From positions 1 to 64,000 of the forward strand of contig CACAWF010000002.1 of NCBI GenBank assembly GCA_902536085.1: a stretch of DNA of 64,000 nucleotides, read 5' to 3'. This DNA is from an uncultured Pelagibacteraceae bacterium. GTDB lineage: Bacteria > Pseudomonadota > Alphaproteobacteria > Pelagibacterales > Pelagibacteraceae. The notes beneath the pieces were generated by a model. The model was not told the DNA's origin and did not search any database. It saw only the letters and a list, made by a program, of their open reading frames with translations. Shown here in pieces: positions 28,088 through 35,298 of this stretch. The stretch's first letter is position 1, and each line of letters begins with the position of its first letter. The position numbers were made by a program, and so were the translations under genes.

Positions 28088-28672
28088 ATGACTGAAACTC
28101 CATTTATGCCAAAAGCAACTGCTGTTTGGCTGGTAGAAAATACTACATTAACCTTTAAGCAAATAGCTGAGTTTTGTAATTTACATGAGCTAGAAATAAA
28201 AGGTATTGCTGATGGTGATGTTGCAAAAGGAATTAAAGCTTATAATCCAATTTTAGCAGGTCAACTTTCAAGAGAAGAAATTGAAATATGCTCAAAAGAC
28301 TCTTCAAAAAAACTAAATCTTTTGAAAAAACTTGATGAAGTTGAAATTAAAGAGAGAAAAAAACCTAAATATACTCCATTATCAAAAAGACAAGATCGAC
28401 CAGATGCTATTCTATGGTTATGTAAAAATGCTTCAGATCTAACTGATGGTCAAATTTCAAAGCTAGTAGGAAGCACTAAAGCGACTGTGTCTCTTATTAG
28501 AAAAAGAAGTTATTGGAATTTCTCAAACCTGAAACCAAGAGATCCGGTTATATTAGCGCTTTGTACTCAAGAAGCTTTTCAAAAAAGTCTAGAAAAAGCA
28601 AAAAGACGGGTTGAAAGAGAGAGAAAAGCTAAAATTCGAGAGGAAAAAAAAGCTCAAGCAGCTTCAGTCTAG
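28088..28672 (+). CDS. DUF1013 / TrcR-family cell-cycle transcription regulator
   Basis: Matches the alphaproteobacterial DUF1013 family, whose Caulobacter member has been described as the cell-cycle transcriptional regulator TrcR. MPKATAVWLVENTTLTFKQIAEFC (cores MPKATAVWLV and FKQIAEFC) and the later RPDAILWLCKNASDLTDGQI region (RPDAILWL core, about 103-110) are strongly conserved, each followed by a helix-turn-helix-like stretch. The C-terminus is highly basic and helical. The 194-residue length is typical. Its 3' end is followed by a 51-bp gap containing a short upstream ORF and the rpsU Shine-Dalgarno. Confidence 0.85.
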   Translation: MTETPFMPKATAVWLVENTTLTFKQIAEFCNLHELEIKGIADGDVAKGIKAYNPILAGQLSREEIEICSKDSSKKLNLLKKLDEVEIKERKKPKYTPLSKRQDRPDAILWLCKNASDLTDGQISKLVGSTKATVSLIRKRSYWNFSNLKPRDPVILALCTQEAFQKSLEKAKRRVERERKAKIREEKKAQAASV

Positions 28673-28678
28673 ACAAAC

Positions 28679-28692
28679 TTAAATGCAAATGA
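28679..28692 (+). repeat. 14-bp direct repeat, copy 1 (upstream of rpsU)
   Basis: TTAAATGCAAATGA occurs here and again at 28919-28932, exactly 240 bp downstream and just before csp. Each copy includes an ATGCAAATG that can start an ORF: MQMITT... here and MQMRGLK... before csp. It may be a shared control element, a remnant of a local duplication, or chance in AT-rich DNA. Confidence 0.6.
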
Positions 28693-28733
28693 TAACTACC
28701 ATGAAAATTAACTGGAGGTTTTTATTAAAATAG
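28683..28733 (+). CDS. 16-codon upstream ORF overlapping the rpsU start
   Basis: ATG at 28683 opens a 16-residue reading frame (MQMITTMKINWRFLLK) ending at TAG 28731-28733. It covers the rpsU Shine-Dalgarno and its ATT start in another frame. Termination 5 nt past the ATT would place ribosomes where they could re-initiate on rpsU. There is no direct evidence that it is translated, and no good Shine-Dalgarno precedes it. Confidence 0.3.
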   Translation: MQMITTMKINWRFLLK

Positions 28734-28918
28734 ACGTTAAAGACAATAATGTAGAACAAGCTATAAGAGTTCTAAAAAGAAAACTTCAAAAAGAAGGTTT
28801 TTTTAAGGTGATGAAAATGAAAAGCACCTACGAGAAACCATCAGAAAGAAAAAAAAGAGTTCAAACGGAAAATTTAAAAAGAATTAAAAAACTCCAAAAA
28901 CTTAGAAATAGATATTAA
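28724..28918 (+). CDS. rpsU: 30S ribosomal protein bS21 (apparent ATT start)
   Basis: Translation gives a 64-residue, very basic protein beginning (M)KIDVKDNNVEQAIRVLKRK, with KEGFFKVMKMKSTYEKPSE following, clearly bS21, which takes part in initiation on the 30S subunit. The frame is closed by a TAA at 28709-28711, and between that stop and the conserved core there is no ATG, GTG or TTG. A perfect GGAGG (28714-28718) lies 5 nt before ATT at 28724, so ATT is the best start. CTG at 28712 precedes the Shine-Dalgarno and is unlikely. AUU starts are rare and are known for autoregulated infC. A standard gene caller may miss this gene. Confidence 0.85.
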   Translation: MKIDVKDNNVEQAIRVLKRKLQKEGFFKVMKMKSTYEKPSERKKRVQTENLKRIKKLQKLRNRY

Positions 28919-28932
28919 TTAAATGCAAATGA
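28919..28932 (+). repeat. 14-bp direct repeat, copy 2 (upstream of csp)
   Basis: Second copy of TTAAATGCAAATGA, directly after the rpsU stop. Its ATG at 28923 is in frame with csp and could give a seven-residue longer Csp, but the Shine-Dalgarno-like GAGAGG behind it supports the inner ATG at 28944. Confidence 0.6.
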
Positions 28933-28943
28933 GAGGATTAAAA

Positions 28944-29147
28944 ATGCCATCTGGTAAAGTAAAGTGGTTTAACGCCAAAAAAGGATATGGGTTTATTAAA
29001 GATGATGAGTCAAAGAAAGATATTTTTCTTCACGTATCAGCACTGGAAAAATCTAAATTAAGAGTTTTAAAAGAAGAGCAAACTATTGTTTACGATATAA
29101 AAGAAGAAAAGAATAAGCTTCAAGCAATTAATATTAAAAAAAAATAA
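28944..29147 (+). CDS. Cold-shock domain protein
   Basis: Single OB-fold RNA/DNA-binding protein acting as RNA chaperone. MPSGKVKWFNAKKGYGFIKD holds RNP-1 (KGYGFI), and DIFLHVSAL is RNP-2. I prefer ATG 28944 because MPSGKVKWF is the usual CSD beginning and GAGAGG lies 7 nt before it; an in-frame ATG at 28923 would add MQMRGLK. With the inner start the protein is 67 residues, the normal size. It follows rpsU by about 25 bp, likely in one transcript, and a tRNA-fMet follows. Confidence 0.92.
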   Translation: MPSGKVKWFNAKKGYGFIKDDESKKDIFLHVSALEKSKLRVLKEEQTIVYDIKEEKNKLQAINIKKK

Positions 29148-29152
29148 TTTAT

Positions 29153-29229
<77 letters not shown>

Positions 29230-29231
29230 TA

Positions 29232-31061
29232 ATGACAAACGAAATAAGAAATATTACGATTATTGCTCACGTTGATCATGGCAAAACAACTTTGATTGAC
29301 AGTTTAATGAAGCAGAGTGGCTCATTCAGAGAAAATGAAAATGTTGAGGAGCGCATAATGGACTCTGGTGAATTAGAAAAAGAAAGAGGCATTACGATAC
29401 TAGCAAAGCCAGCTGCGATTAATTGGAAAAACTCAAGAATTAATATTATCGATACACCAGGACATAGGGATTTCGCTGCGGAAGTAGAAAGAGTTTTACA
29501 TATGGCAGATGGCGCTCTTTTGTTAATTGATTCTGCTGAAGGAGTGATGCCTCAAACCAAATTTGTATTATCCAAAGCATTGAAACAAGGGCTAAAACCA
29601 ATTGTGGTAATTAATAAGTTAGACAAGTCCGATCAAAGAGCTAATGAAGTTTTGGATGAAACTTTTGATCTTTTTGTAAATTTAGATGCTAACGAGAAAC
29701 AATTAGATTTCCCAGTTTTATATGCAAGTGGAAGAGCTGGATGGGCTTCAAAAGATATTGATGCTCCTAGAGAAAATTTGACTCCATTATTAGATTTAAT
29801 AATACAACATGTTAAGCCATTAAATTTAGATAAAACGAAGCCTTTTGCAATGTTGTCAACTTTGCTTTATGCCGATAGTTTTTTAGGTAGAAGTTTAGTG
29901 GGTAAAATAGCCCAAGGCACTGCAAAAGCAAATCAACAAATTAAAGCGATAAATCTTAAAGGCGATAAGGTTGATGAAGGACGACTTACAAAAATATTTA
30001 GATATGAGGGAACAAAAAAAGTCCCAATTCAAAAAGGTGAAGCTGGAGATATAGTTATAATTGCAGGTTTAGAAAAAGCCAACGTTGCAGATACGATTTG
30101 TGATTTAGAATTAAACAAACCTATAAGCGCGACACCAATTGATCCTCCAACAATGTCAATCACAATTACAGTAAATAGTTCTCCTTTAGCTGGAACAGAG
30201 GGAAATAAATTAACAAGTACTCAAATTCGTGAAAGATTAGTTTTAGAGGCTGAGAATAATGTTGGAATAACTTTTAAAGAAAATGAAAATAAAGACTCAT
30301 TTGTTATAAGTGGTCGAGGTGAATTAATGTTAGAAATTCTTCTAACACAGATGAGAAGAGAGGGATTTGAAATGACTGTAAGCCCTCCTGAAGTTTTAGT
30401 TAAAAAAGATAATAGCGGAGTGAAACTAGAACCTTTTGAAGAAATAACTATGGATTTAGATGATGAATACACCTCAAAAATTATTGACTCAATGAATAGA
30501 AGAAAAGGGAAACTTATTGAGTTAAAAGATACAGGTAAAAATAAGAAAAGATTAATTTTCCGTGCTCCTACTAGAGGTTTGATGGGTTATACAAGTAGGT
30601 TTTTAACTTTAACGAAGGGCACTGGAGTAATAAATAGAATCTTTCATGCTTACGGGGACTATACAGGTGATATGGAAGGAAGAAGAAACGGAGCTTTAAT
30701 ATCGATGGAAACTGGAAAAGCTGTTGCTTTTGCAATTTTTAATTTACAAGCGAGAGGAGAGATGCTTGTTACTCATAATGATCCAGTTTATGAAGGCATG
30801 ATTGTTGGTATTTCATCTAAGTCTGGAGATCTTGAAATAAATGTTTTAAAAGGAAAAAAATTGACTAACATGAGAACTCAAAATACTGACGAAAACGTAG
30901 TGCTTACACCAGTCAGAAAAATGTCAATAGCTGAGCAACTTAGTATATTAAATACAGATGAGGCTTTAGAGATTACACCAAAATCCTGCAGACTGAGAAA
31001 ATTAATATTAAATCCTCACGAAAGAAAAAGACTTTCTCGAGCTAAATCAAAAGCTTCTTAA
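29232..31061 (+). CDS. typA: Translational GTPase TypA/BipA
   Basis: Ribosome-associated EF-G-like GTPase involved in 50S assembly and stress adaptation. The G1 motif AHVDHGKTTL lies at 12-21; ERGITI, DTPGHRDF and NKLDK supply the other G motifs; the C-terminal BipA-specific domain includes APTRGLMGYTSRFLT. The 609-residue length is normal. Its ATG starts only 2 nt after the CCA of tRNA-fMet, so there is no external ribosome binding site. After tRNA processing the mRNA would be nearly leaderless. The 3' end overlaps the convergent transaldolase gene by 4 bp. Confidence 0.97.
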   Translation: MTNEIRNITIIAHVDHGKTTLIDSLMKQSGSFRENENVEERIMDSGELEKERGITILAKPAAINWKNSRINIIDTPGHRDFAAEVERVLHMADGALLLIDSAEGVMPQTKFVLSKALKQGLKPIVVINKLDKSDQRANEVLDETFDLFVNLDANEKQLDFPVLYASGRAGWASKDIDAPRENLTPLLDLIIQHVKPLNLDKTKPFAMLSTLLYADSFLGRSLVGKIAQGTAKANQQIKAINLKGDKVDEGRLTKIFRYEGTKKVPIQKGEAGDIVIIAGLEKANVADTICDLELNKPISATPIDPPTMSITITVNSSPLAGTEGNKLTSTQIRERLVLEAENNVGITFKENENKDSFVISGRGELMLEILLTQMRREGFEMTVSPPEVLVKKDNSGVKLEPFEEITMDLDDEYTSKIIDSMNRRKGKLIELKDTGKNKKRLIFRAPTRGLMGYTSRFLTLTKGTGVINRIFHAYGDYTGDMEGRRNGALISMETGKAVAFAIFNLQARGEMLVTHNDPVYEGMIVGISSKSGDLEINVLKGKKLTNMRTQNTDENVVLTPVRKMSIAEQLSILNTDEALEITPKSCRLRKLILNPHERKRLSRAKSKAS

Positions 31062-31756
31062 ATACTAAATCTTGATTTTTTACTATCTTTCAAGAAACCT
31101 TTAACAGTATCAAGTGTCATTGATTTGAAGCTTTTACCAAATCTATTTATCTGGTTAATTACTTTTGGAGGCATAGTAATTATATCACAATTAATTTGTC
31201 TAGCTTGAGTATAGTTATAAGCTTCTCTAGTACTAGCCCAAAGAATTTCAATATTTTTGTTTTTTCTAGTTAAAGAAATACTCTTTTTAAATATTGGTAA
31301 AGGATCTTTTCCTTTGTCAGCCATTCTACCAGCAAATATAGATATTATTGATTTGGTCTTTTTATTTAATCTTTTGTAGATTTTTTTAGTTTGATCAAAC
31401 GTATAAACTGCAGTTATATTTAGCTTTATTCCTTTATCACTTAACTCTTTAATAACTGGTCCCGAAAATATTCCTTTTGAGTTAACCACCGGAATTTTAA
31501 CATAAACATTCTTGCCCCAAGAATTAATTTCATAGGCCTGTTTAAGCATATTTTTATAATTGTCTGCAAAAACTTCAAAAGATATTGGTTTTTTTTTACA
31601 TATATTCAAAATTTTCAGTGAGTAATCTTTATAGCTTTTAGCACCTGCTAACCTCATTAAACTTGGATTAGTAGTAAAGCCATCAACTAAAGGTTTATTA
31701 TTAAAAAATTTAATTGTGTTATAATCAGCTATGTCGCAGAAAATTTTTGTTTTCAT
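31058..31756 (-). CDS. Transaldolase / fructose-6-phosphate aldolase-like protein
   Basis: Small-type (TalC/Fsa) transaldolase fold, 232 residues. MKTKIFCDIADYNTIKFF and GFTTNPSLM open the barrel. NVYVKIPV contains the expected Schiff-base Lys. ISIFAGRMADKGKDPLP and ILWASTREAYN resemble the conserved FAGRxxD and ASxR segments. This subfamily often replaces full-length transaldolase in streamlined genomes and would work with tkt at 21655. Choice between transaldolase and fructose-6-phosphate aldolase activity cannot be made from sequence. It is the last gene of the pnt run, overlapping pntB by one base. Confidence 0.85.
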   Translation of the reverse strand: MKTKIFCDIADYNTIKFFNNKPLVDGFTTNPSLMRLAGAKSYKDYSLKILNICKKKPISFEVFADNYKNMLKQAYEINSWGKNVYVKIPVVNSKGIFSGPVIKELSDKGIKLNITAVYTFDQTKKIYKRLNKKTKSIISIFAGRMADKGKDPLPIFKKSISLTRKNKNIEILWASTREAYNYTQARQINCDIITMPPKVINQINRFGKSFKSMTLDTVKGFLKDSKKSRFSI

Positions 31757-33159
31757 TAATCTAAATTTTTAACAATATCTTCTGTCATTTTTTTCGCGTC
31801 TGCAAATAACATTAATGTGTTATCTTTATAAAATAGTTCATTATCTATTCCAGCATAGCCAGGAGATAAACTTCTCTTAACAAATAAAACAGATTTACAC
31901 TTTTCAACATCCAAAACTGGCATACCAAATATTGGGCTTTTTGGATCTGTTTTAGCTACAGGGTTAGTAACATCGTTAGCCCCAATTACAAATGCAACAT
32001 CAGAATTGGCAAAATCATTATTTATGTCTTCTAACTCAAAAACTTCATCATAAGGGACATTGGCCTCAGCAAGTAAAACGTTCATGTGTCCAGGCATCCT
32101 TCCAGCAACTGGATGTATTGCGTATGTCACTTTAATATCATTCTTTTTCAACTTATCTACCATCTCTCTCAATGCATGTTGAGCTTGTGCCACAGCCATC
32201 CCATAACCAGGAACTATAATCACAGATGAGGCATTTTTCATTAGGAACGCTGCGTCTTCAGCATTACCACTTTTAACCGGTTTTTGATCTTTTTTGTCTT
32301 TGGTTTCATCTACAGAATTGTCAGCTCCAAAACCACCAAGAATTACGCTAAGAAATGATCTATTCATTGCTTTACACATTATGTAAGACAATATAGCTCC
32401 GGAAGATCCCACAAGTGCCCCGGTTATAATTAAAGCAGTATTTTCTAATGTGAAACCTATACCTGCTGCAGCCCAGCCAGAATAGGAATTTAACATTGAA
32501 ATTACCACAGGCATATCCGCTCCACCAATCGGTATAATTATTAAAACCCCTACTAAAAAAGAGATTATAATTACTGTCCAAAATATATTTGTTGATTGTG
32601 TTTTACATAAATAAAAAATTAAAACAAAAATTCCTACACCAAGTATTAAATTTAAAAAGTGTTGACCGCTGAATGTAATTGGTGAGCCAGACATTATTCC
32701 CCTTAATTTCAAAAAAGCTATTATAGAACCTGAGAAAGTAATGGCGCCTACTGCTGCACCAATAGACATTTCAATAAGACTTGCTAATTTAATGTTTCCT
32801 ACAATTCCCAAATTAAAAGCGTCTGGATTTAAAAAAGCTGCAATTGCTACAAAAACTGCTGCCAAACCAACTAAGCTATGAAAACCAGCTACTAACTCAG
32901 GCATTGCGGTCATAGGAATTCTAAAAGCAATAAAGGCTCCTATACTACCTCCAATTACTAAGGAAATTATTACATAAGTTAATGATGTAGAAAAATTTCC
33001 AATTGATAAGAATGTTACAACTATGGCAATTATCATCCCTGCGATACCAAAATAATTTCCTTGTCTAGATGTATCTGGAGATGAAAGACCTCTTAGAGCT
33101 AAAATGAAAAGTATTCCCGAAACTAAATAAAAAACTGCTGATAAATTTGCAGAAATCAT
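31756..33159 (-). CDS. pntB: NAD(P) transhydrogenase subunit beta
   Basis: Membrane subunit with the NADP(H)-binding domain III of proton-pumping transhydrogenase, which makes NADPH from NADH using the proton gradient. About nine hydrophobic segments fill residues 5-265. Domain III follows from about 300, with VIIVPGYGMAVAQAQHAL and HPVAGRMPGHMNVLLAEANV segments, and the NADP site includes GANDVTNP. The 467-residue length is standard. It overlaps pntAB by 4 bp. In SAR11 this enzyme is a likely major NADPH source. Confidence 0.97.
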   Translation of the reverse strand: MISANLSAVFYLVSGILFILALRGLSSPDTSRQGNYFGIAGMIIAIVVTFLSIGNFSTSLTYVIISLVIGGSIGAFIAFRIPMTAMPELVAGFHSLVGLAAVFVAIAAFLNPDAFNLGIVGNIKLASLIEMSIGAAVGAITFSGSIIAFLKLRGIMSGSPITFSGQHFLNLILGVGIFVLIFYLCKTQSTNIFWTVIIISFLVGVLIIIPIGGADMPVVISMLNSYSGWAAAGIGFTLENTALIITGALVGSSGAILSYIMCKAMNRSFLSVILGGFGADNSVDETKDKKDQKPVKSGNAEDAAFLMKNASSVIIVPGYGMAVAQAQHALREMVDKLKKNDIKVTYAIHPVAGRMPGHMNVLLAEANVPYDEVFELEDINNDFANSDVAFVIGANDVTNPVAKTDPKSPIFGMPVLDVEKCKSVLFVKRSLSPGYAGIDNELFYKDNTLMLFADAKKMTEDIVKNLD

Positions 33160-33467
33160 TTCTTTTTATCTTTCTTTTTTTTATACATTTGAAGCATTCT
33201 TTGAGTGACTAAAAATCCACCAAAAATATTTATAGCTGCTAAGATAATTGCAATAAATCCAAAAATACTTGATGTGTTAAAAATACTGCCAGATGAACTA
33301 GCTAAAGCTGCAATAATTGCCCCTACGATTATAACTGAAGAAATTGCGTTGGTTACTGACATTAAGGGAGTATGTAATGATGGTGTTACACTCCAAACTA
33401 CGTAATAACCTACAAATATTGACAGAATAAAAATACTTAATCTAAATATAAAAGGATCTATTTCCAT
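33156..33467 (-). CDS. pntAB: NAD(P) transhydrogenase subunit alpha 2
   Basis: Small membrane subunit of the three-subunit alphaproteobacterial transhydrogenase. About three or four hydrophobic helices are visible between residues 8 and 93. SLHTPLMSVTNAISSVIIVG (30-49) is the conserved segment, and FGGFLVTQRMLQMYK follows near the C-terminus. The 103-residue length is typical. It lies 5 bp after pntAA and overlaps pntB by 4 bp. Confidence 0.95.
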   Translation of the reverse strand: MEIDPFIFRLSIFILSIFVGYYVVWSVTPSLHTPLMSVTNAISSVIIVGAIIAALASSSGSIFNTSSIFGFIAIILAAINIFGGFLVTQRMLQMYKKKKDKKK

Positions 33468-33472
33468 AATCG

Positions 33473-34564
33473 TTAATTCTTAAAAAGTGTTTTATTAATT
33501 ATTTCATCTTCTAAATTGATATTAAAAACTTTTTTCTCTCTACTATATAAATTTCTGATAAAGCTAAAAAGGTTTTTTGCATATAAGCTTGAAGCTGTTA
33601 ATGGTAATCTATTCATTAGACTTTTTACACCGATTATTTTAATCCCCTCAATTACATTAATATTGCCTGGTTCTGAAAAAGCAGAATTTCCACCATGTTC
33701 GGCTGCAAGATCATAAATAATAGAACCTGGTTTCATAAGTTTTACCAATTCCTCTGACAGTATTCTTGGCGCTGGTTTTCCAGGTATTAGTGCCGTACAT
33801 ATAACAATGTCATTTTTTTTTAGAGCGTCTCTCATCATATCTGCTTGTTTTTTTTTATATTCAGTTGTTGCCTCTTTTGCATATCCTCCAGCAGTCTCCA
33901 TATCATCAGATTGGTCTACAGTTAAAAATCTTCCACCAAGACTTTCTACTTGCTCTTTAGATGCAGCTCTAACATCTGTCGCAGATACGATCGCACCTAA
34001 TCTTTTAGCCGTGGCAATTGCTTGCAAGCCAGCAACTCCCGCGCCAATTACCAAAACTTTAGCTGCTGGAACAGTGCCAGCAGCCGTCATCATCATTGGT
34101 ACTGCTTTTTCAAATTCAGCTACGCAATCGACTACCGCTCTATATCCTGCTAAATTTGATTGAGAAGACAAAACATCCATCGACTGAGCTCTAGTAATAC
34201 GAGGCAATGTCTCTAACGAAAAAATATCAACTTTTTTTTTATTAATTTCAATTAATTCATTTTTATTTTTTGAAGGATTCATCATACCTACTATTATAGT
34301 CTTTTCCTTTAAACTACTTATATCTTCTTGAGAAGGGCAATTAACTTTTAAAAGTAAATTACATGAACTTATAACTTCATTAGATGTATTTTTGATTTTT
34401 ACTCCACTATTCTCATACTCTTGATCTAGAATTCCAAGATGTGTTGCATAATTCTTTTCTAAAATTACCTGAAGTCCTAGCCCTATAATATTTTTGGCTG
34501 TTTCAGGAGTAAGCGATACCCGCTTTTCTAATGATAAATTTTCTTTAGTGGAGCCAACAATCAT
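33473..34564 (-). CDS. pntAA: NAD(P) transhydrogenase subunit alpha 1
   Basis: Soluble NAD(H)-binding domain I of the transhydrogenase, related to alanine dehydrogenase. I place the start at ATG 34564, giving MIVGSTKENLSLEKRVSLTP, the normal family N-terminus and a 363-residue protein; an ATG at 34639 would add 25 unrelated residues and overlap the small oxidase gene. VLVIGAGVAGLQAIATAKRLGA (core GAGVAGLQA) is the nucleotide-binding loop, and LPRITRAQSMDVLSSQ is conserved. It is preceded by the 36-residue aa3-type subunit gene, a common alphaproteobacterial order. Confidence 0.95.
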   Translation of the reverse strand: MIVGSTKENLSLEKRVSLTPETAKNIIGLGLQVILEKNYATHLGILDQEYENSGVKIKNTSNEVISSCNLLLKVNCPSQEDISSLKEKTIIVGMMNPSKNKNELIEINKKKVDIFSLETLPRITRAQSMDVLSSQSNLAGYRAVVDCVAEFEKAVPMMMTAAGTVPAAKVLVIGAGVAGLQAIATAKRLGAIVSATDVRAASKEQVESLGGRFLTVDQSDDMETAGGYAKEATTEYKKKQADMMRDALKKNDIVICTALIPGKPAPRILSEELVKLMKPGSIIYDLAAEHGGNSAFSEPGNINVIEGIKIIGVKSLMNRLPLTASSLYAKNLFSFIRNLYSREKKVFNINLEDEIINKTLFKN

Positions 34565-34581
34565 TTTAATTTTCCCTAATT

Positions 34582-34692
34582 TTACAGCAGTGTAACAGCT
34601 AAAATAACTAATAAAGCTACAACAGCTAATGTTCCCCATAAAACGAACTTTGTAAATCCGCTATAAGTTTTCTTGAAGTCGTTCTCGCTCAT
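34582..34692 (-). CDS. aa3-type cytochrome c oxidase subunit IV
   Basis: A 36-residue protein: MSENDFKKTYSGFTKF followed by VLWGTLAVVALLVILAVTLL, one membrane helix preceded by a short polar N-terminus. This matches the bacterial aa3 oxidase subunit IV family, whose helix packs on subunits I-III, with the conserved GF.KF..WGT pattern. The gene commonly precedes pntAA in alphaproteobacteria, as here. It is short enough to be missed by automatic calling. No other oxidase genes are nearby. Confidence 0.85.
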   Translation of the reverse strand: MSENDFKKTYSGFTKFVLWGTLAVVALLVILAVTLL

Positions 34693-34704
34693 ATATTATC
34701 TGTG

Positions 34705-34830
34705 TTATCCTTGACGAGCTTTAAATTTTGGATTCTTTTTATTTATCACGTAAAGTTTACCTCTACGTTTAACTAATTTTGAATTTAAATCTCTTTTTTT
34801 CAATGATTTAAGTGAACTAGCTATTTTCAT
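34705..34830 (-). CDS. rpmJ: 50S ribosomal protein bL36
   Basis: A 41-residue basic protein beginning [14 protein letters not shown] and ending [14 protein letters not shown], the alphaproteobacterial bL36 form without the zinc cysteines. The ATG at 34830 lies only about 10 nt beyond the 3' end of 5S rRNA on the same strand, with no hairpin or Shine-Dalgarno between them. It therefore appears to be expressed from the 5S transcript. The aa3 subunit IV gene follows after 12 bp. Confidence 0.95.
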   Translation of the reverse strand: MKIASSLKSLKKRDLNSKLVKRRGKLYVINKKNPKFKARQG

Positions 34831-34840
34831 AATTTTTCAA

Positions 34841-34957
34841 GCCTGGCAACGTCCTACTCTCCCATATCTTAAGACAAAGTACCATCGGCGCTGAAGGTCT
34901 TAACTTCCGAGTTCGGAATGGGATCGGGTGTGGCCCCTTCGCAATAATCACCAGGCA
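34841..34957 (-). rRNA. rrf: 5S ribosomal RNA (stand-alone)
   Basis: On the minus strand the 5' TGCCTGG pairs with the 3' CCAGGC to close helix I. The conserved internal core with CACACCCGATCCCATTCCGA and CTCGGAAGTTAAG is present, as is the GCGCCGATGGTA region of helices IV-V. Length is about 117 nt. No 23S or 16S gene is adjacent: on the upstream side lie a short gap and then the B12 module and glycan cluster, and downstream is rpmJ. A separate promoter is visible. In SAR11 genomes the 5S is separated from 16S-23S by a hypervariable region. Confidence 0.96.
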
Positions 34958-34961
34958 GAGT

Positions 34962-34990
34962 TTTATAGTACTTTTGTATAAAAAAGTAAA
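34962..34990 (-). promoter_or_regulatory. Promoter of the 5S rRNA gene
   Basis: On the minus strand TTTACT (34985-34990) and TATAAA (34962-34967) are separated by exactly 17 bp. The -10 ends about 5 nt before the mature 5S start at 34957, so transcription would begin at or within a base or two of the RNA. This is consistent with independent transcription of a 5S gene cut off from the main rRNA operon. Confidence 0.6.
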
Positions 34991-35109
34991 TGAGCTAAAA
35001 TATAAATTTTTTAATAATTATTTTAGAAAAACCCCTATTTAAAGGATTTTAAAAGATAAATAATTGTAAGTTTTTGCTAATTGAAAAAAAATATGATAGT
35101 AAAAAAATA
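34991..35109. other. Intergenic gap between 5S promoter and B12 riboswitch
   Basis: Part of a 341-bp stretch without protein genes (34958-35298). This section is AT-rich, with no ORF, repeat or tRNA that I can see. It must contain the plus-strand promoter of the riboswitch transcript, but no single -35/-10 pair stands out. Confidence 0.5.
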
Positions 35110-35225
35110 CTGAAATGCATGGTGGGAAATCAGTGTGAAATTCATTGGCTGTACCTGCAACCGTAAAGTCGGAGCGCCACCCAGTAAAGCCCGCTGTTGA
35201 ATGATGGCCAGGAGAAGTCTAGTTC
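35110..35225 (+). promoter_or_regulatory. Cobalamin (B12) riboswitch
   Basis: The element contains the ordered conserved blocks of the cobalamin riboswitch: GGTGGGAAATCAGTGTGAAATT (35120-35141), TGGCTGTACCTGCAACCGTA (35146-35165) and the B12-box region GCGCCACCCAG (35174-35184), followed by a closing arm with GGCCAGGAGAAGTCTAG. It lies about 75 nt upstream of btuB. A short inverted repeat ACATC/GATGT (35241-35268) between it and the start codon may belong to the expression platform. Cobalamin binding would be expected to repress the downstream uptake genes. Confidence 0.85.
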
Positions 35226-35298
35226 TACAATGAAAAATTGACATCGGCATTATTATTAAAAGTGATGTTTAATATAATCACGTAACTAATAAAGATCG

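Noticed and set aside
34565..34639. 25-residue N-terminal extension of pntAA
   Set aside because: It is out of family, overlaps the aa3 subunit IV gene in another frame, and MIVGSTKENLSLEKR is the normal start.
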